Of a stretch of 64,000 bases of DNA, positions 10,151-22,038 are shown piece after piece (the stretch's first letter is position 1; the number at the start of each line of letters is the position of its first letter). The translations under genes were made by a program, and so were the position numbers. Source of the stretch: Primula veris (Eukaryota; Streptophyta; Magnoliopsida; Ericales; Primulaceae); contig OY821742.1 of assembly GCA_963682055.1 (NCBI GenBank), positions 30,785,060-30,849,059 of the forward strand, written 5' to 3'. A model generated the notes under the pieces. It did no database searches, had not been told where the DNA came from, and worked only from the letters and a program-made list of their open reading frames with translations.

Positions 10151-10675
10151 ATATGTGGGTGCTGTTTTGGTGCTCCATGGGATCCGTCGCCATTGGACTT
10201 TGTTTCATTTTAGGTTTCATTAGCTTTAATTTTTTTTATTTTTTTTTTGTTAATTACATTATTGTCTTTTGTTCTAATATTAGTTTGATTATTGTTTAAG
10301 TAAGGTTATTCGATGCTTAATTTTTCTTAACTATTCTGAGAAAATGAGTAATTTTTAATTATGCAGGTAGCAAATCAAATTAAACTTTAATCAGCATACA
10401 GATGGACAATTCGAAGTTACTCCTTAGTTGGTAATTTGGATAGTTAGTTATTTATTTCACTAAAATGATAAAATCTTACTTTTTATCTCACTAACCGGTG
10501 ATATAATAATTTAATCTCGCAGTTATTTGACATTCTCACAAATTCTGCGAACAGAAATCCATGTTTTAAAAATCTGGTACCTTAAATTTAAATATTTCAG
10601 GTTTCTTGAAACCTTAATGTTTGAATCTTATTACATGAAAACTGATTTTAAATCGATAATCCACCGAATAATCCT
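10151..10675 (+). repeat. Segment shared with the F-box locus intron
   Basis: About 10155-10470 aligns by eye, same strand, with about 54150-54470: 'gctccatgg', 'tttgtttcatt', 'tcttaactattctgagaaaa', 'gttactccttagttgg' and 'caatttggatagt' on the other side. It is a diverged duplicate of F-box locus sequence. No reading frame was seen. 10470-10675 is AT-rich with nothing recognised. Confidence 0.65.
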
Positions 10676-10969
10676 TGTCTTTTCGATTTCCTAAGTGTCC
10701 ACATTAAGATTTTGATTCTTCAATGTTTTCTAGGTTATTTTGAAGTCTTTTGAGTCCTTATATAGTTTTCTATAAATAGGAGCATTGCATTTCATTTTAA
10801 ATAAAGTGGATTTGAATTAAGTTATAAGAGTTTAGTGCTCTTTTTACTTGGTTTTGGTGCTCAAAGATCCCCTCTTTGGTGATGATTACTTTTATTGTTT
10901 ATTTCTATATTTGGGTTTGATTCTCGGTTTTGTATCGGGTTCGGTGTTTGGGCTTGTTGTCCTACGTCA
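10676..10969 (+). repeat. Left LTR of the TRIM-like element
   Basis: Starts TGTCTTTTCG and ends CCTACGTCA. It matches 11707-11968 through 'cctaagtgtc', 'atgttttctaggtta', 'tataaataggagcatt', 'tgctcaaagatcccctc' and 'ggttttgtatcgggttcgg'. Confidence 0.7.
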
Positions 10970-10972
10970 ATT

Positions 10973-10984
10973 TGGTATCAGAGT
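10973..10984 (+). other. Primer binding site of the TRIM-like element
   Basis: TGGTATCAGAGT, three bases after the left LTR. One mismatch to the usual tRNA-Met complement. Confidence 0.65.
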
Positions 10985-11053
10985 TTTGAGTTATAATCTC
11001 GATCACTATCCCAAAAAAAAATGCTTTTATTCAAAAACAGCTTTAAAAAAATG

Positions 11054-11686
11054 GTTTCCAACAAAGAAATCGTGGCACAACTGACTAGGTTTAAGGAAGA
11101 ACAAGAAAGAAGAAATCAGGCACATGAAACAATAAATCACAAGCTAAGAGCAGATATCGATGAGATTAAACAAATGCTTTGAAATATCATGTGAGTTTCC
11201 GCACCGTCAATAGTGGACAATGTAACATTCAAGGCGACAAATGTTATTACATTTCTAATGGTACAACAACAAGAACATGAGGATGAAATGCAAACCAGTC
11301 TTCTTTAACAAGATATTCAATTTGAAATTGGAGAGATCTTGGCTAAGAATGATCTAATTTCAAAAATTCAGGAATTTGGGCAATCTTCTGTTAGGATTCC
11401 CGTATATATAGAAGAGATTGATCAGGCATTGGGGTTTGGATATCACAAGGTTAGCACTTATGTATACTTCATTTATTTTCAAAAGAAGTTTGTGCCGAAT
11501 GTTGAAGTTGTTTCTAAGCTAAATAATTTATATGTCGATACAGAAATCCACATTTTCGATCCAGGTGGGAACCGATTACCTACAAAGATGCTGACTTTTC
11601 CGGTAATCAAAATTTTAAGTTCCAACCGAACATTCCTTCAACATGGCGGGAATGATGCAGATTCATTAACTTATTTAATAAATTAG
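11054..11686 (+). pseudogene. Broken reading frame inside the TRIM-like element, function unknown
   Basis: ATG 11054 opens a stretch with a charged, coiled-coil-like start ('RFKEEQERRNQAHETINHK'). It is stopped by TGA near 11180, and reopens as a 115-codon frame ending at TAA 11684-11686. That part has 'VRIPVYIEEIDQALGFGYHK' and 'DTEIHIFDPGGNRL'. I do not recognise it. The N-terminus resembles the charged start of some LTR gag proteins, while the second part does not look like gag and could be captured host sequence. Confidence 0.4.
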
Positions 11687-11706
11687 TGTCTTTAGTTTTA
11701 TCGATG

Positions 11707-11968
11707 TGTCCTTTTGTTTTCCTAAGTGTCTACATAAAGGTTTGGGTTCTTGAATGTTTTCTAGGTTATTGTGAAGTCTTTTTAAGTCCATACGTAGTCT
11801 CCTATAAATAGGAGCATTGGAGTGCATTTTAAATAAAGTGTATTTTGGTTAAGTGGTGCTCAAAGATCCCCTCTTTGGTGAGGATTACTTTCATTGTTTA
11901 TTTTTATTATTCGGTTTGATTCTCGGTTTTGTATCGGGTTCGGTGTTTGTGCTTGGTGTCCTTCATCA
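11707..11968 (+). repeat. Right LTR of the TRIM-like element
   Basis: Starts TGTCCTTTTG and ends CCTTCATCA. It is shorter than the left copy because about 30 bases before 'gtgctcaaagatcc' are missing. Confidence 0.68.
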
Positions 11969-11984
11969 ATTTGAAACCATGTTT

Positions 11985-12785
11985 GTATTCTAACATCTCT
12001 AAACCGATGTGGTATGGAACCCTTAACAAGGACATGAAATAATATCATACCATTGTCGGTTATACTCAAGCGGAACAACGAATCGATGAGAAGTAAGAAC
12101 TTTTTAACATCATACGAGTGGAATTGCGACGAAAAAAATAGCATAATATACTTCCACAAATAGTTACTCATGTGTATAATATCAGCTGGGGTGGATTTGA
12201 GGATAAATACCCTCACAAACTCCCAGTGATATGATAGAGGACGAGGATCAGATTCTAGTAAAGGGGTGGAATCATTCCGGGTGGAGGGTAAAACGTGTAA
12301 TGAATGAAGCTAAAATACCTTTAGTACGATCGTCATGGCCACAGTGGCGATAATTTGGGAAATTGTTGAGTCTCTCCTTGCACATATTAAGACCCACCAA
12401 TAGACTAGAGGTGGTTAGTATTATATGGAAAGGAAATATCACAATGGAAATGTGAAAATAGAATAAAAAACCAAAAACAAAAGCAATTTATTTCTGTTTC
12501 GGCTAGATAAAAGGACTAACATACATTCTGCTAAAGAATTAGAAGCCTTTACACATTTGTAAAGAAGCCCGTTTCTGTCTAAAAACAAATCAACCCCATG
12601 AAACATTTGTGCATAATCAAATTTTACAACTTTTTGGACAACAATGTTGTTGCTAACTTCCAAGAAGAGATGGAAACTAAACATAAGTTCACACAATTGA
12701 GAATTAAAATAAATATCTCAGAGATGCAAAAACATCTGAAATGTTAATTTAAATTTGAAATTGAATACTAGAGTATTAAAATCGG
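11985..12785 (-). pseudogene. F-box protein pseudogene, minus-strand copy
   Basis: Related to the plant F-box family of At1g67623 type, which in other members recruits targets to SCF ubiquitin ligases. Two exon-like blocks remain. The first (about 12500-12720) gives 'HLFLEVSNNIVVQ' and 'DRNGLLYKCVKASNSLAE', matching the second exon of the gene at 60508-62044. The other (about 11985-12425) gives 'VFILKSTPADIIHMSNYLWK' and 'ILFHVLVKGSIPHRF', matching the plus copy at 21079-21357. A shared intron border ('tttaaattaacatttcag', minus strand) precedes the first block. The first exon with the F-box itself is missing; the copia element begins where the upstream intron should continue. The 3' end abuts the TRIM-like element. 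Confidence 0.75.
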
Positions 12786-12788
12786 AAG

Positions 12789-13028
12789 GTAGCATATATA
12801 TATACTGTTCATATGTTAAGGAAAATGAACAACGTTCATAATTAGGGTTTTCTAACAGTTTTTGAAAGTCTACCTCTGTAAAAGGAAGAAATATAATAGG
12901 AATACAACAGAAGATGTGATCTACTTCTGCCCGTGAGGTATTTCTGTATTGTTTTTATATAATTCATATAAACTATAATTAGGATCCAATGCCAGTTTTC
13001 CGCTGTAAAATAAAAAGTGTTTTCAACA
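12789..13028 (+). repeat. 5' LTR of the copia element, truncated
   Basis: Matches the 3' end of the LTR at 18153-19410 from 'tatatatactgttcatatg' to 'aaaataaaaagtgttt'. The first kilobase of the LTR is absent. Confidence 0.78.
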
Positions 13029-13030
13029 AT

Positions 13031-13043
13031 TGGTATCAGAGCC
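13031..13043 (+). other. Copia primer binding site
   Basis: TGGTATCAGAGCC, two bases after the LTR end; tRNA-Met type. Confidence 0.85.
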
Positions 13044-16000
13044 ATGATTATACTGTTTATGGATTAATTTAATATAATTGATCAGATATATAGTCTGTTT
13101 TTGATTAAATTTTTAATCGGAGTTGACTGTAAGTTTATATATGTCAATATATATATCCATGTTTACCGATGCACAAATCTGGATTTTTGATATATATTAA
13201 TCTTTTGATATATGTGTTTATCACTGTATGATATAAGTACTATTTAATTATATGAGACTGATTTACGTACATATATGTATATAGTCAATGTATAACTCAT
13301 TAACTTGTATGTTACTGGATTGAGTTATGAACACATGTTGGTGGCTTTGTAAAGCCTGTAACTGATTTGTACTGCTAGTTTGATTATATATTGCAATTGG
13401 TTTACAACAATGATGTTAGATTAATTAACATGAACACGCGTTGGTGACATATATATATCAGTTTTGATAAATGGATTATATATACTATGAATATGTGATC
13501 TGAATTGGGCCAAGTCTATGTATATAGTATATATATATGTATGTATAGATGGGTCGTTTTTTTGGAGGATACCGGTTTGTCGGAGAAAACAGCTCGTCGG
13601 GATTGGCTGGCCGCCGAACTGTGGGCTCATCGGAGCTCTCAGTTGTGTTCGCCGGAGTTCGTGGCAGATGGTATGGGTTCGTAGGTGGCAGCGGTTTGGG
13701 TTTTTAAACCCTAATGCTGGTAAAGATACTCAGGGACCATGATTGTGAATTTTAAAGAAATAAGGATCAAAGTTGTAGTTCTTTTAAGTTTACTGTATAT
13801 CAATATGGTCATGAAAGTTTTCATGTTCTTGCAGTAGACCCCGGTGTTTTTTAAAGGAAACAGTTTTGCTGCAAAACAGTTTCAGAAAATTACATGTTGA
13901 CCCACAAGTTACAGATTTGGACATATATAGTATTACGGATTATATATAATCTGAAAATCTGTATGTAATTAATTATTAACTATTTAGATTTAATTAATTC
14001 TTGTAATTGATTAATAATAGTTAAGGTGTAATTAATTATTAACTATTTAGATTTAATTGATTTTTGTTATTGATTAATAATAGTTAAGGTGTGATTAATT
14101 ATTAACTATTTAGATTTAATTGATTTTTGTTATTGATTAATAATAGTTAAGGTTTAATTAATTAGAAACTATTAAGATTAAATTGATAATTAGTTTATTA
14201 ATTTATAATAGTTTGGAATTTGATTAACTGGATTAATTAATATTGTTTAGACTTAATTATTTTGTTTAATTAATAACAATTAGATTTAATTAATACTTAA
14301 TTGAATTAACTGAAACAAATTATAAGTGATGTTTTTAATTATCACGCGTTGGCTATAGTGCCTTTCTCCATATCGGATGAAATTAATTACGGATCATTAA
14401 GTATAATTTGTATCCCTAAAATTAATAAATAACTAAGTGGAAGAGTGAATTTATTTGTATAAATGTCACGGTCTCCATCACTACTTTATAGATGAAGTAA
14501 TTATTTTACGTGTTGGCTATAGTGTCTTCCTCCCCATCGGATGGAATAATTACAGAATCATCAACTATAAAGTATAAATATTTTGTTAGTATCTAATCAT
14601 CTCACCATCTGAGAGATTATATACTGTAACAATGGATTTATAATTGGCGATGGTATTCACTTAGATATAATTATTATTATCTCTCTTCATCTGAGACTAT
14701 GTTAATATTTATAGGACCAAACTTAAGCCAGATATTTAATTTTTACTTTGGCATTTGTCTAGACAGTAAAATTAAATGGCTAAACTAGCATATCGAATGT
14801 TAAATAATATACGTCCTCCCATCGAGGCATATTATTTACGGTGATTAGGCTGGTGGTGGATTAAAGTTTTAAATATTGGATTAGGGACCATATTTATTAA
14901 TAATTCATAGTTATTTTTATTGCTCATTTAATATTTTATTAGAAATAGTTTTCTCATGATAATAAATAGCATTTATACCACTAGTTAATAAACTTAAGAA
15001 GTAAAGTTGTTGATTTAATTTATTATGACTCTAAAAGGAAAAACTATGATAATTTTATTTGACTGCTAATAAGCAAAGTTTTGTGTCTTAAGGTATGTCC
15101 ATTGGTTCCAAGTGAGTGGGTAACTAATTAGTTGACCCAGACTTATCGGAGGTGGATTGAATATAATTTGATGAGATGTAGCGGTAATACATATTGTCAT
15201 TCATGACTAATGTATTGCGATATCAACATCAATTTATGTTATATTTCTATGACATCACGATGAATCTAAAATGTATGTTTGAGATTCGAGATTGTGATAA
15301 TAGAGAAAATAACATCTGAAATTTCTTAAACACAATAATGACGAAGAGATGTAGTTTAAGGATCATGTTCTTGAACTAGGGATTCTTAAAGGTGAAATCA
15401 ATGGCGAAAGCCAAGTTGATAGTTAATGCACCAAAAGGTCTCATGAAAAGTCTAGTGTTACTTAGGTTAATGAAAAGTTTCTGTTTCTAAACCTTAAGGT
15501 TATAAGAAAAGGAAAAAGTCACATGAACTGATAGCAAGTCATTTAAACTAATATTGTCCAATACATTTAACTTAAAATTAAGCTATAAGTTATATCTCTT
15601 TCACTTGTTGCTGGAAAATGTTTAGTTATTGTATCTACCATAAGCTGTTGTGTAGATATTGGAATCACTAATCATGGTTGCAATTTATTGCAAATGTTCT
15701 AGTAAACCAGACAATTTAGTGATTGCGAAATATTATATTTTTTATAAGATTGCACAAGGTGCAGGTAGTTAGAGTGGAAGATATTATAATTGATTAGTAT
15801 TAATCATATATTGATAATAGTAGACATTCTATATAGACCTTCCATTAGAAAGAACTATGGTTCGGTTTCTAAGATAATGGATGAAGTCATTTTGTTTATT
15901 TTAATAACTCTTCGATTATTAGGTAAAATAGACAATTTGACGGATATGGTAAATAAGTGAATGATCTTTATATCATTGTTAAATTCTGATTCTTCATAAC

Positions 16001-17380
16001 AATTAAAATTTGAATAATATTATTAACATACCATATTAGAGATATTAACTTTCAAGTAATGAACTATACATAACTTTGGCATGTACACCTAGGTTATTTT
16101 AATCTGAAAAGGATGTCAAGGTTGGTTTAAAATGGTCCATTTGGATCATTAAAAGTGGAGGCACTAAAAACTCTTGAATCATGTTTAGATAGTAAAATAA
16201 CCAAGTGATCTTTCACGGTCAATTGTTATATGAGTTAAGAAGTGTAAGGATTAGTTCATTCTGATTCGTGTAATCCTACGAAATCCATGATACATGAGTT
16301 TTTGAATAGACGGTCACATTTATTTGTGATTATTCAAAGTATATGTACATTCACTTGATGCGTCATACGTTTAAGTGTTTTGAAGTATTCAATGCATTTA
16401 AGATGAAGATAGATAAGCATCTTGGAAATGTATATCGATACTTTGATTTGATCGAGATGGCGAGTAACTCTTTGGATAGATAGTGAACTACTTATCAGAT
16501 GTAGGGATTATATCCCAATTTACTTCACCTAGTAAATAATCATCAAACGCTGTAGTAAAATGAAGGTAAAAAGACTCTTATAGGAATGGTTAGGTTGATG
16601 GTGAGTTATTCAGTTAATTTTATTCATTTTTAGGATACGTAGTAGAAACATTAGCGTACATCTTCAACTCGGTTTTGTCTTAGCTAGTACCTAGTACTTC
16701 CATAGAACTTTAGATTTGGCACAAGCCTAGTCTTAAGAAGTTCTGTTTCGTGGTAGTCCAACACATGTGTTGAAGGAAAAAGCAAAAGAAGTTTGAATCA
16801 AGTATTGATGTTTGTTTCTTGTATGTTATCCAAAAGAAACGAAAAATGGTTTCTTATTGTTCTAAGAATCGGAAGTCATTATTAGCACATATTGACTGAT
16901 TCTTGAAAAATGATAAGATGTTACCACGAATACAAAATAAAGTTAGCTTGATAGTAGTTAAGAGTAAGTAGAGTGACATTTATTTTTATTATATACCTAT
17001 AGTTCAAAATGAAACGTCGCATGATGGACTCACGGATACGTTTTCTCAATGGGAGAAATCGAGTGATTCATGCAGATGATGTTGGTGTATAACACTAATT
17101 CAAAAGTTATTAATGCTTAGTACTTATAGGGATGTTCATCATAGTGGGAGGGTCATGAAACGACCTAAACGTTTCTTATACTTAGGATAATCTTATCAGA
17201 TGATCCTTGATAAGTTGAAAACTGAAACCAGTAGATACAATGAATATTGATTTGAGATAAAGATGCAAGATATTGGCAAATAGCTATGAAATCTGGTCAA
17301 GACAGTTATCCTTAATGGAAGTCTTGTGGAGTACTTTTATGGTATAACCGGATGTTATTCAAGCAAAGGGCCAATAGCAC
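13044..17380 (+). other. Copia leader and decayed gag-integrase region
   Basis: Very AT-rich, with stops in all frames and no domain I can name with confidence. It holds a 63-bp tandem repeat (13965-14153). Two copies of a motif 'cgYgttggctatagtg' near 14345 and 14508 are each followed by 'atcggatg'. The short frame at 13518-13742 has no recognised domain. Confidence 0.5.
13965..14153 (+). repeat. 63-bp tandem repeat, three copies plus a decayed fourth
   Basis: Units 13965-14027, 14028-14090 and 14091-14153 are exactly 63 bp each and nearly identical, containing 'tattaactatttagattt' and 'gattaataatagttaagg'. A diverged fourth follows to about 14220. Within a unit 'attattaacta' and 'ttaataatagtta' can pair, so each could form a hairpin. 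Confidence 0.9.
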
Positions 17381-17384
17381 ATAT

Positions 17385-18140
17385 TGTGCAAGTTTAAGAA
17401 GTCTTTAGACTTAAGTAGGCATCTAGGTCTTATTTTATCCATTTTGATCAGGCTATAAAGTCTTATGACTTTGATCAATGGTCGGATAAGTAGTATAAGT
17501 ACTGAAAGTGTGATGGGTATGTTTTGATATTTTTGGTACTATGAGTAAATTAACTTAGTCATCAGATGTGATGTGGAATTGTTATTTACAGTAAAGGTAT
17601 AATTATCTAGATAGTTAGATATTAAAGGATTTGTGATAAGCCAATCACATCAATTGATGTTGGGCTTCTCACAAAACAAGCTATATCTGTTCTAGCCGAA
17701 TTTACCATACTGTTTTCCAAGAAAGGATTACTCCTTTCTGATTTGGAATGTTGAATAGACGATTCCATATGCGTTGGTAATTGGAAGTCTTATGTATGTT
17801 ATGAAATTCGTTAGATATTATATTTATGTTGCCTTTGTCATTGTTAGTAGATATAAATCTAGCTCATGGCAGGATTATTTATCAATGGTAAAACATTTAA
17901 TGAAGTATCTTAAATGATTCAGTATTAAATCTAGTTTTACCAAGAAGTTAGTCTTTAATCATTTTGATTAGTAGACTTAGATTTTAGTCGAGTACTAATT
18001 CTAGAAAATCAACACAGAGTTATAAGTGAATATGATTACATCCTAACTTTCTAGTAAACCCTTTATTAAGACTTTTTCGGTAAGGTCTTAGATAAATAGA
18101 GGGGATGAGAGTTTAATGTAGGAAATCATGGCTTTAAGTA
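17385..18140 (+). pseudogene. pol: Copia reverse transcriptase and RNase H fossil
   Basis: 17385-17480 reads 'V*EVFRLK*ASRSYFIHFDQ', recognisable as the copia 'YGLKQASRSW' RT block with stops. 17760-17925 reads 'IPYALVIGSLMYVMKFVRYY' then 'VSRYKSSSWQDYLSMVKHL', the conserved block before RNase H. The frames between are interrupted by stops and shifts. The fossil orients the element plus and agrees with PBS and PPT positions. Confidence 0.8.
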
Positions 18141-18142
18141 TA

Positions 18143-18152
18143 AGTGGAAGAT
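18143..18152 (+). other. Copia polypurine tract
   Basis: 'agtggaagat' directly before the TGTTAG start of the 3' LTR. Confidence 0.7.
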
Positions 18153-19410
18153 TGTTAGAATGATATACTAAAAGACATAATTTATTGTTGGTTTTTAGTA
18201 TTTATTTATTAACAATGAATGCTTTATTTGAGAATAGTTTTGAGCAATGTTGTACATGTTATTTATATGTACATGTGTCTTTATTTTGTATAGTAAGTGA
18301 TTTGGTGTGTAAAGTACGACTTACACACGGAAGATCAAATCACTGGTTCTTACATAATATATTTTATCATTCACAACTTTAGATAGAGTGGACAACCATC
18401 GGTATAGTTGTAGCACATAGTTTTAGTAGGTCTGTCTTGATTACAAGGAACGGTTGAGTTCCGACTCTTTGTGCTAGTATACTTAGAGTATATTGAATAG
18501 GACAAAGTGGTATTATTTTATGGTACTGACCAGAATAAAATAATTATACCTAAGAAATTATTATGATTACCTATACTCTTAATCCCTAGATTATTTTCGA
18601 TACACATATTTATAATATATACTGCTTTGATTTACAATGGGTGAGATTTGTTGTGATTAACAAACCCGTACGTTGGGTAGTAATATTATATATATGGTGT
18701 GTGTCTATAATCGAAGGAATTCACGTCCCTTAACAAGGATTGATGATATCCCCTTGAGAAGATTATAAGTTTTGTTTGTGTCAAATCTTGCAAGTGGATT
18801 TTATATCCGACACAACAAATAAATTAAGTGGAAAGGTTGAGGAAATAATATGCCGAGTACAATAATTGTCAGTAATTTATTTATTTGGTGGATATCTATG
18901 ATCTTCACGTGAAGAGAAAATTAAGTATTTAATAATGTGCTATCAAATATTATTTGAGAAGGAATTAGAGTACAATTATATTCTCTAGTGAAAATGAATA
19001 TAATTTACCGATAGAATATCCTAAGATTGGTAAAGTATTAATTAGATAATATTATATTAATCTTGTTAATAAGATTATATAATATTTATTAATTAACTAC
19101 TAATCTAAGTAGGGTTGGAGTTTTAGGTAAGGTAGAAGTCTTTTCCTTCTTGTGCACTAAGTCTATGTTGTAGCCTATATATATTGTTCATATGTTAAGG
19201 AAAATGAACAACCTTCATAATTAGGGTTTGTTAACAGTTTTTGAGAGTTCAGCTCTCTAAAAACAAGAAGTATAATAGGAATACAATAGAAGATCAAGTG
19301 TGATCTATCTCTGTCCGTGAGTTATTTCTGTATTGTTTTTATATAATCTATATACACTATAATCAGGATACAATACCAGTTTTTCGCTGCAAAATAAAAA
19401 GTGTTTCCAT
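18153..19410 (+). repeat. 3' LTR of the copia element
   Basis: Starts TGTTAGAATGATATAC after the PPT. The last 230 bases repeat the truncated 5' LTR. The end is near 'gtgtttcca' at 19409; a few bases of uncertainty remain because the two LTR ends have diverged. Confidence 0.78.
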
Positions 19411-21357
19411 AACCAACTACGTAAAACAGAAATCTCAATTAATTTCTTCAATTCTATGGATTTTAGATTACTTTTAGTTAAGGATTGACACTTTTTCACT
19501 AGAGTCTAAAATATATTTTATAAATGTGTACGTGATCTCTTAATTGGTATTTTATTAGTAATACATTTTATAACGTGTACTGTATTTCATTTATTCATCT
19601 CATACTTAATTCTAATCTATTCATTTTTTTCTGTGTTTCTGTACATACTATCACAGTCGAAGAAATGATAAGTTTAACTAGTCTCTCTGTGGAGATTTTG
19701 ATTACGATCCTTTCTTTTGTTGCCAAGGCACCAGAAGGTGGTCGTGATATGGCTCGAATAATGCTCTGGTAAGCCTAGATCTTTTCAGTAACTAGGTTCA
19801 CTTCATATTTGAAGGCATTTTTGCTTCCATGTCCCAAATATTCTTAGGTGATAGCCTTTCAATGGATCAACCCTAATCAATTGACCTAATAGGCTAAGGA
19901 CAAAAAGTGTCAAGATACCATCATAATTCCATTGCTAAAGTGGGTATCTTTGAATTTAACGACATATAACAACAAAACAGCAATGGTGCATTGTTCCTAG
20001 TAGTGACACTCACTTTACCATCAGTATAGCAACATAGTGTCTCTTACTATCGTCACATTTTCTTATAGTGGCATGTGTGATCCTTGGGATTTATGAATAT
20101 ATGAATTCTAATTTGTATGCTAATGAAGGAAACTGATGCATTAGTGTTTAATATTTTTCCGACAAGTTGTTTTTGCAAGTCGCTATAGATTTGTAGTTTC
20201 TTCTGGGTTGGTATTTTGATTTCGTATGATATCGATTGGGTTTATAAATGGAGATTCTTATTTTGGATCCACACGGACGGTTTACGTCAAGATGGTGATC
20301 AATTTGTGTTTGCTGATTTTTTACTAACTGTACTAACAGTTAGCTGTAATTTCTATGTAGTTTCGGATCGTGTTGTAATCTGGGTTAGGTCCCACTATTT
20401 TATTAATAAAAGTATGTTTGTTTGGTTAAAAAAAACACAGCTGCCTCACATTAATGTATGTTCGTACCACATGGGGGCGACCCTAAAATCAAATAAAATT
20501 ATAATAAAACAATTCTTTCGGTTTGGTGAGTTCTGTTATTTTCTAGGGGACACCGCGATCACTCAAACTTTTCCCTTCAATGTATATTCATACCTTGATA
20601 ATCAATCTTCGTATGCTTTTTGTCTTTGTCAAGATAGGTAGAAATATATCTATGAATTAGTTGTTGATTTGTTAAGATCAATGGCCATAACTTAACTAAG
20701 TCAACCAACCTTCCAATATTAATATTGTCGTATTCAGTTTAAATTAACATTTCAGATATCTTATTGCCTCTCTGGCGTATTTATTTTAATTCTGAATTGT
20801 GTCAACTTATGTTTAGTTGCCAGCTCTTCTTGGAAATTAGGAACATCATTGCTGTCAGAAATAAATTGCTTTTTTTTTTTGGTTTTTATTATGTTTTTCA
20901 CATTTTCATTGTGATATTTCCTTTCCAGATAATACTGAACCTCTCTTCAGTTGGTGGGCCTTAATATACGTGGGAAAGACTCAACATTTTCTGAAATTAT
21001 CGCCAATGTGGCCGTGGTGAAGCTCGTTCTAAAGGTATTTTAGCTTCATTCATTACTCGTTTTACCCCTTCACCCCGAATGAATCCCACCCCTCTACAAG
21101 AATCTGATCCTCGTCCTCTATCATACCACTGGGAGTTTGTGAGGATATTTATCCTCAAAGCCACCGCAGCTTATATTATACACATGTGTAACAATTTACG
21201 GAAGTATATTATGCTATTTTCCACATCGCAGCTCCATTCGCATAATGATACAAAGTTCTTACTTCTCATCATTTTGTTGTCCCGCTTGAGTACAACCGAC
21301 AATGATATGTTATTATTTCATGTCCTCGTTAAGGGTTCCATACCACGTCGGTTTTGA
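19411..21357 (+). pseudogene. F-box protein pseudogene, plus-strand copy
   Basis: Same F-box family as 60508-62044. Exon 1 at 19664-19768 starts MISLTSLSVEILITILSFVA, a degenerate F-box core, and ends at a GT donor. Exon 2 (about 20780-20855) keeps only 'CQLMFSCQLFLEIRNIIAV' and then lacks about 45 residues that the minus copy keeps. Exon 3 starts after the acceptor at 20927-20928, has stops and a frame change, then is open over 21079-21357 with 'SYHWEFVRIFILKATAAYII'. The first intron carries a LINE tail. 19411-19663 is the AT-rich upstream region, with no clear promoter. Confidence 0.75.
20160..20445 (+). mobile_element. 5'-truncated LINE 3' UTR with poly(A)
   Basis: 'attttattaataaaagtatg' and 'tttgtttggttaaaaaaaa' end a T-rich stretch in the way plant LINE 3' UTRs end. 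It sits in the F-box intron. The 141-codon frame crossing it has no recognised domain. The left boundary is approximate. Confidence 0.5.
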
Positions 21358-22021
21358 GATTTCAGAATACAAACAGGGTCTGTTTTTGATGAATTCTGGG
21401 TTTGCATGCTTCGTGAATTTGATACTATTATCTAGAGACTTAGCTAGCCTTGTAGTTATAGAGGGAGGAGGAAGAGAGAATAGGGTTATTAATTGTTTTG
21501 TCACTATGATTATAAAAATGTTGACATGATGTAAGCTATCATTTGGGATTTTCATTCAGTTGATGTGACTTTTGGCCTTGTTACACTGGTTTTAATATGA
21601 AATTAAATCTGGAATATATAAGCTATGTTAGAAGAGGTTACTGATTTGAGCTTTGGCTAGTCTTCTGCCTGTGAATCTTATCGTCACTAACATGAATAAC
21701 GTTTTTAGTTTTGTGATCGTTATTAGTGATTTTGATCTTATGCAAACGATAATGACTAGTTACCAAGTTATTTTGTTTTGGTGATGTGACTTTTTTCCCT
21801 GTTTCGACCAATCTAAACATGAAGTTAGGCATGTGCTATAAAAGGCTAAAGCCATAAGGGATATTATTGATTTGAGCTTCGCAAACATGAGTATTAGTAC
21901 GCCATTGCCCCTCGTATCTTGCCCGACCCAAAATAGTATATCCTTTTGGATGGGAATGTTCTTCCCGATGACAAGTTGCAAATCATGTATTCCTTGGCCA
22001 CTTCAGTTTTTTTGTTTTTAT
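21358..22021. other. F-box 3' flank, no gene seen
   Basis: Two diverged copies of one segment, about 21562-21640 and 21780-21880, share 'gatgtgactttt' and 'attgatttgagctt'. Otherwise nothing is recognised up to the LINE target site. Confidence 0.45.
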
Positions 22022-22038
22022 CTTAATGGGTTTTTTTT
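22022..22038. repeat. Left target-site duplication of the minus-strand LINE
   Basis: CTTAATGGGTTTTTTTT here and CTTAATGGTTTTTTT at 47354-47368. The pair brackets a LINE 25 kb long including insertions. The T-run is the usual A-rich LINE target seen on the other strand. Confidence 0.65.

Larger units (their letters stand above)
10676..11968 (+). mobile_element. TRIM-like short LTR retrotransposon
   Basis: Two direct repeats of about 294 and 262 bp flank about 740 bp. The left repeat is followed by a tRNA-Met-like PBS. The total of 1.3 kb has no pol, which fits a terminal-repeat retrotransposon in miniature. Both repeats carry 'ctataaatagga', a clear TATA box (10770-10780 and 11802-11812). It ends against the minus-strand F-box copy. 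I see no clear target-site duplication and no good PPT, so the exact ends are uncertain. Confidence 0.65.
12789..19410 (+). mobile_element. Decayed Ty1/copia LTR retrotransposon
   Basis: Order: truncated 5' LTR, PBS, very AT-rich leader, decayed coding region, PPT, full 3' LTR of about 1.26 kb. Copia is shown by the fossil RT/RNase H text near 17385-17960 (RT just before the 3' LTR). No open frame of useful length survives. Only the last 240 bases of the 5' LTR remain, and the left flank is inverted F-box sequence. Confidence 0.82.

Noticed and set aside
13518..13742. 74-codon frame in the copia leader as gag
   Set aside because: No gag motif or zinc knuckle; composition is uneven and it lies before the tandem repeat in untranslated DNA.
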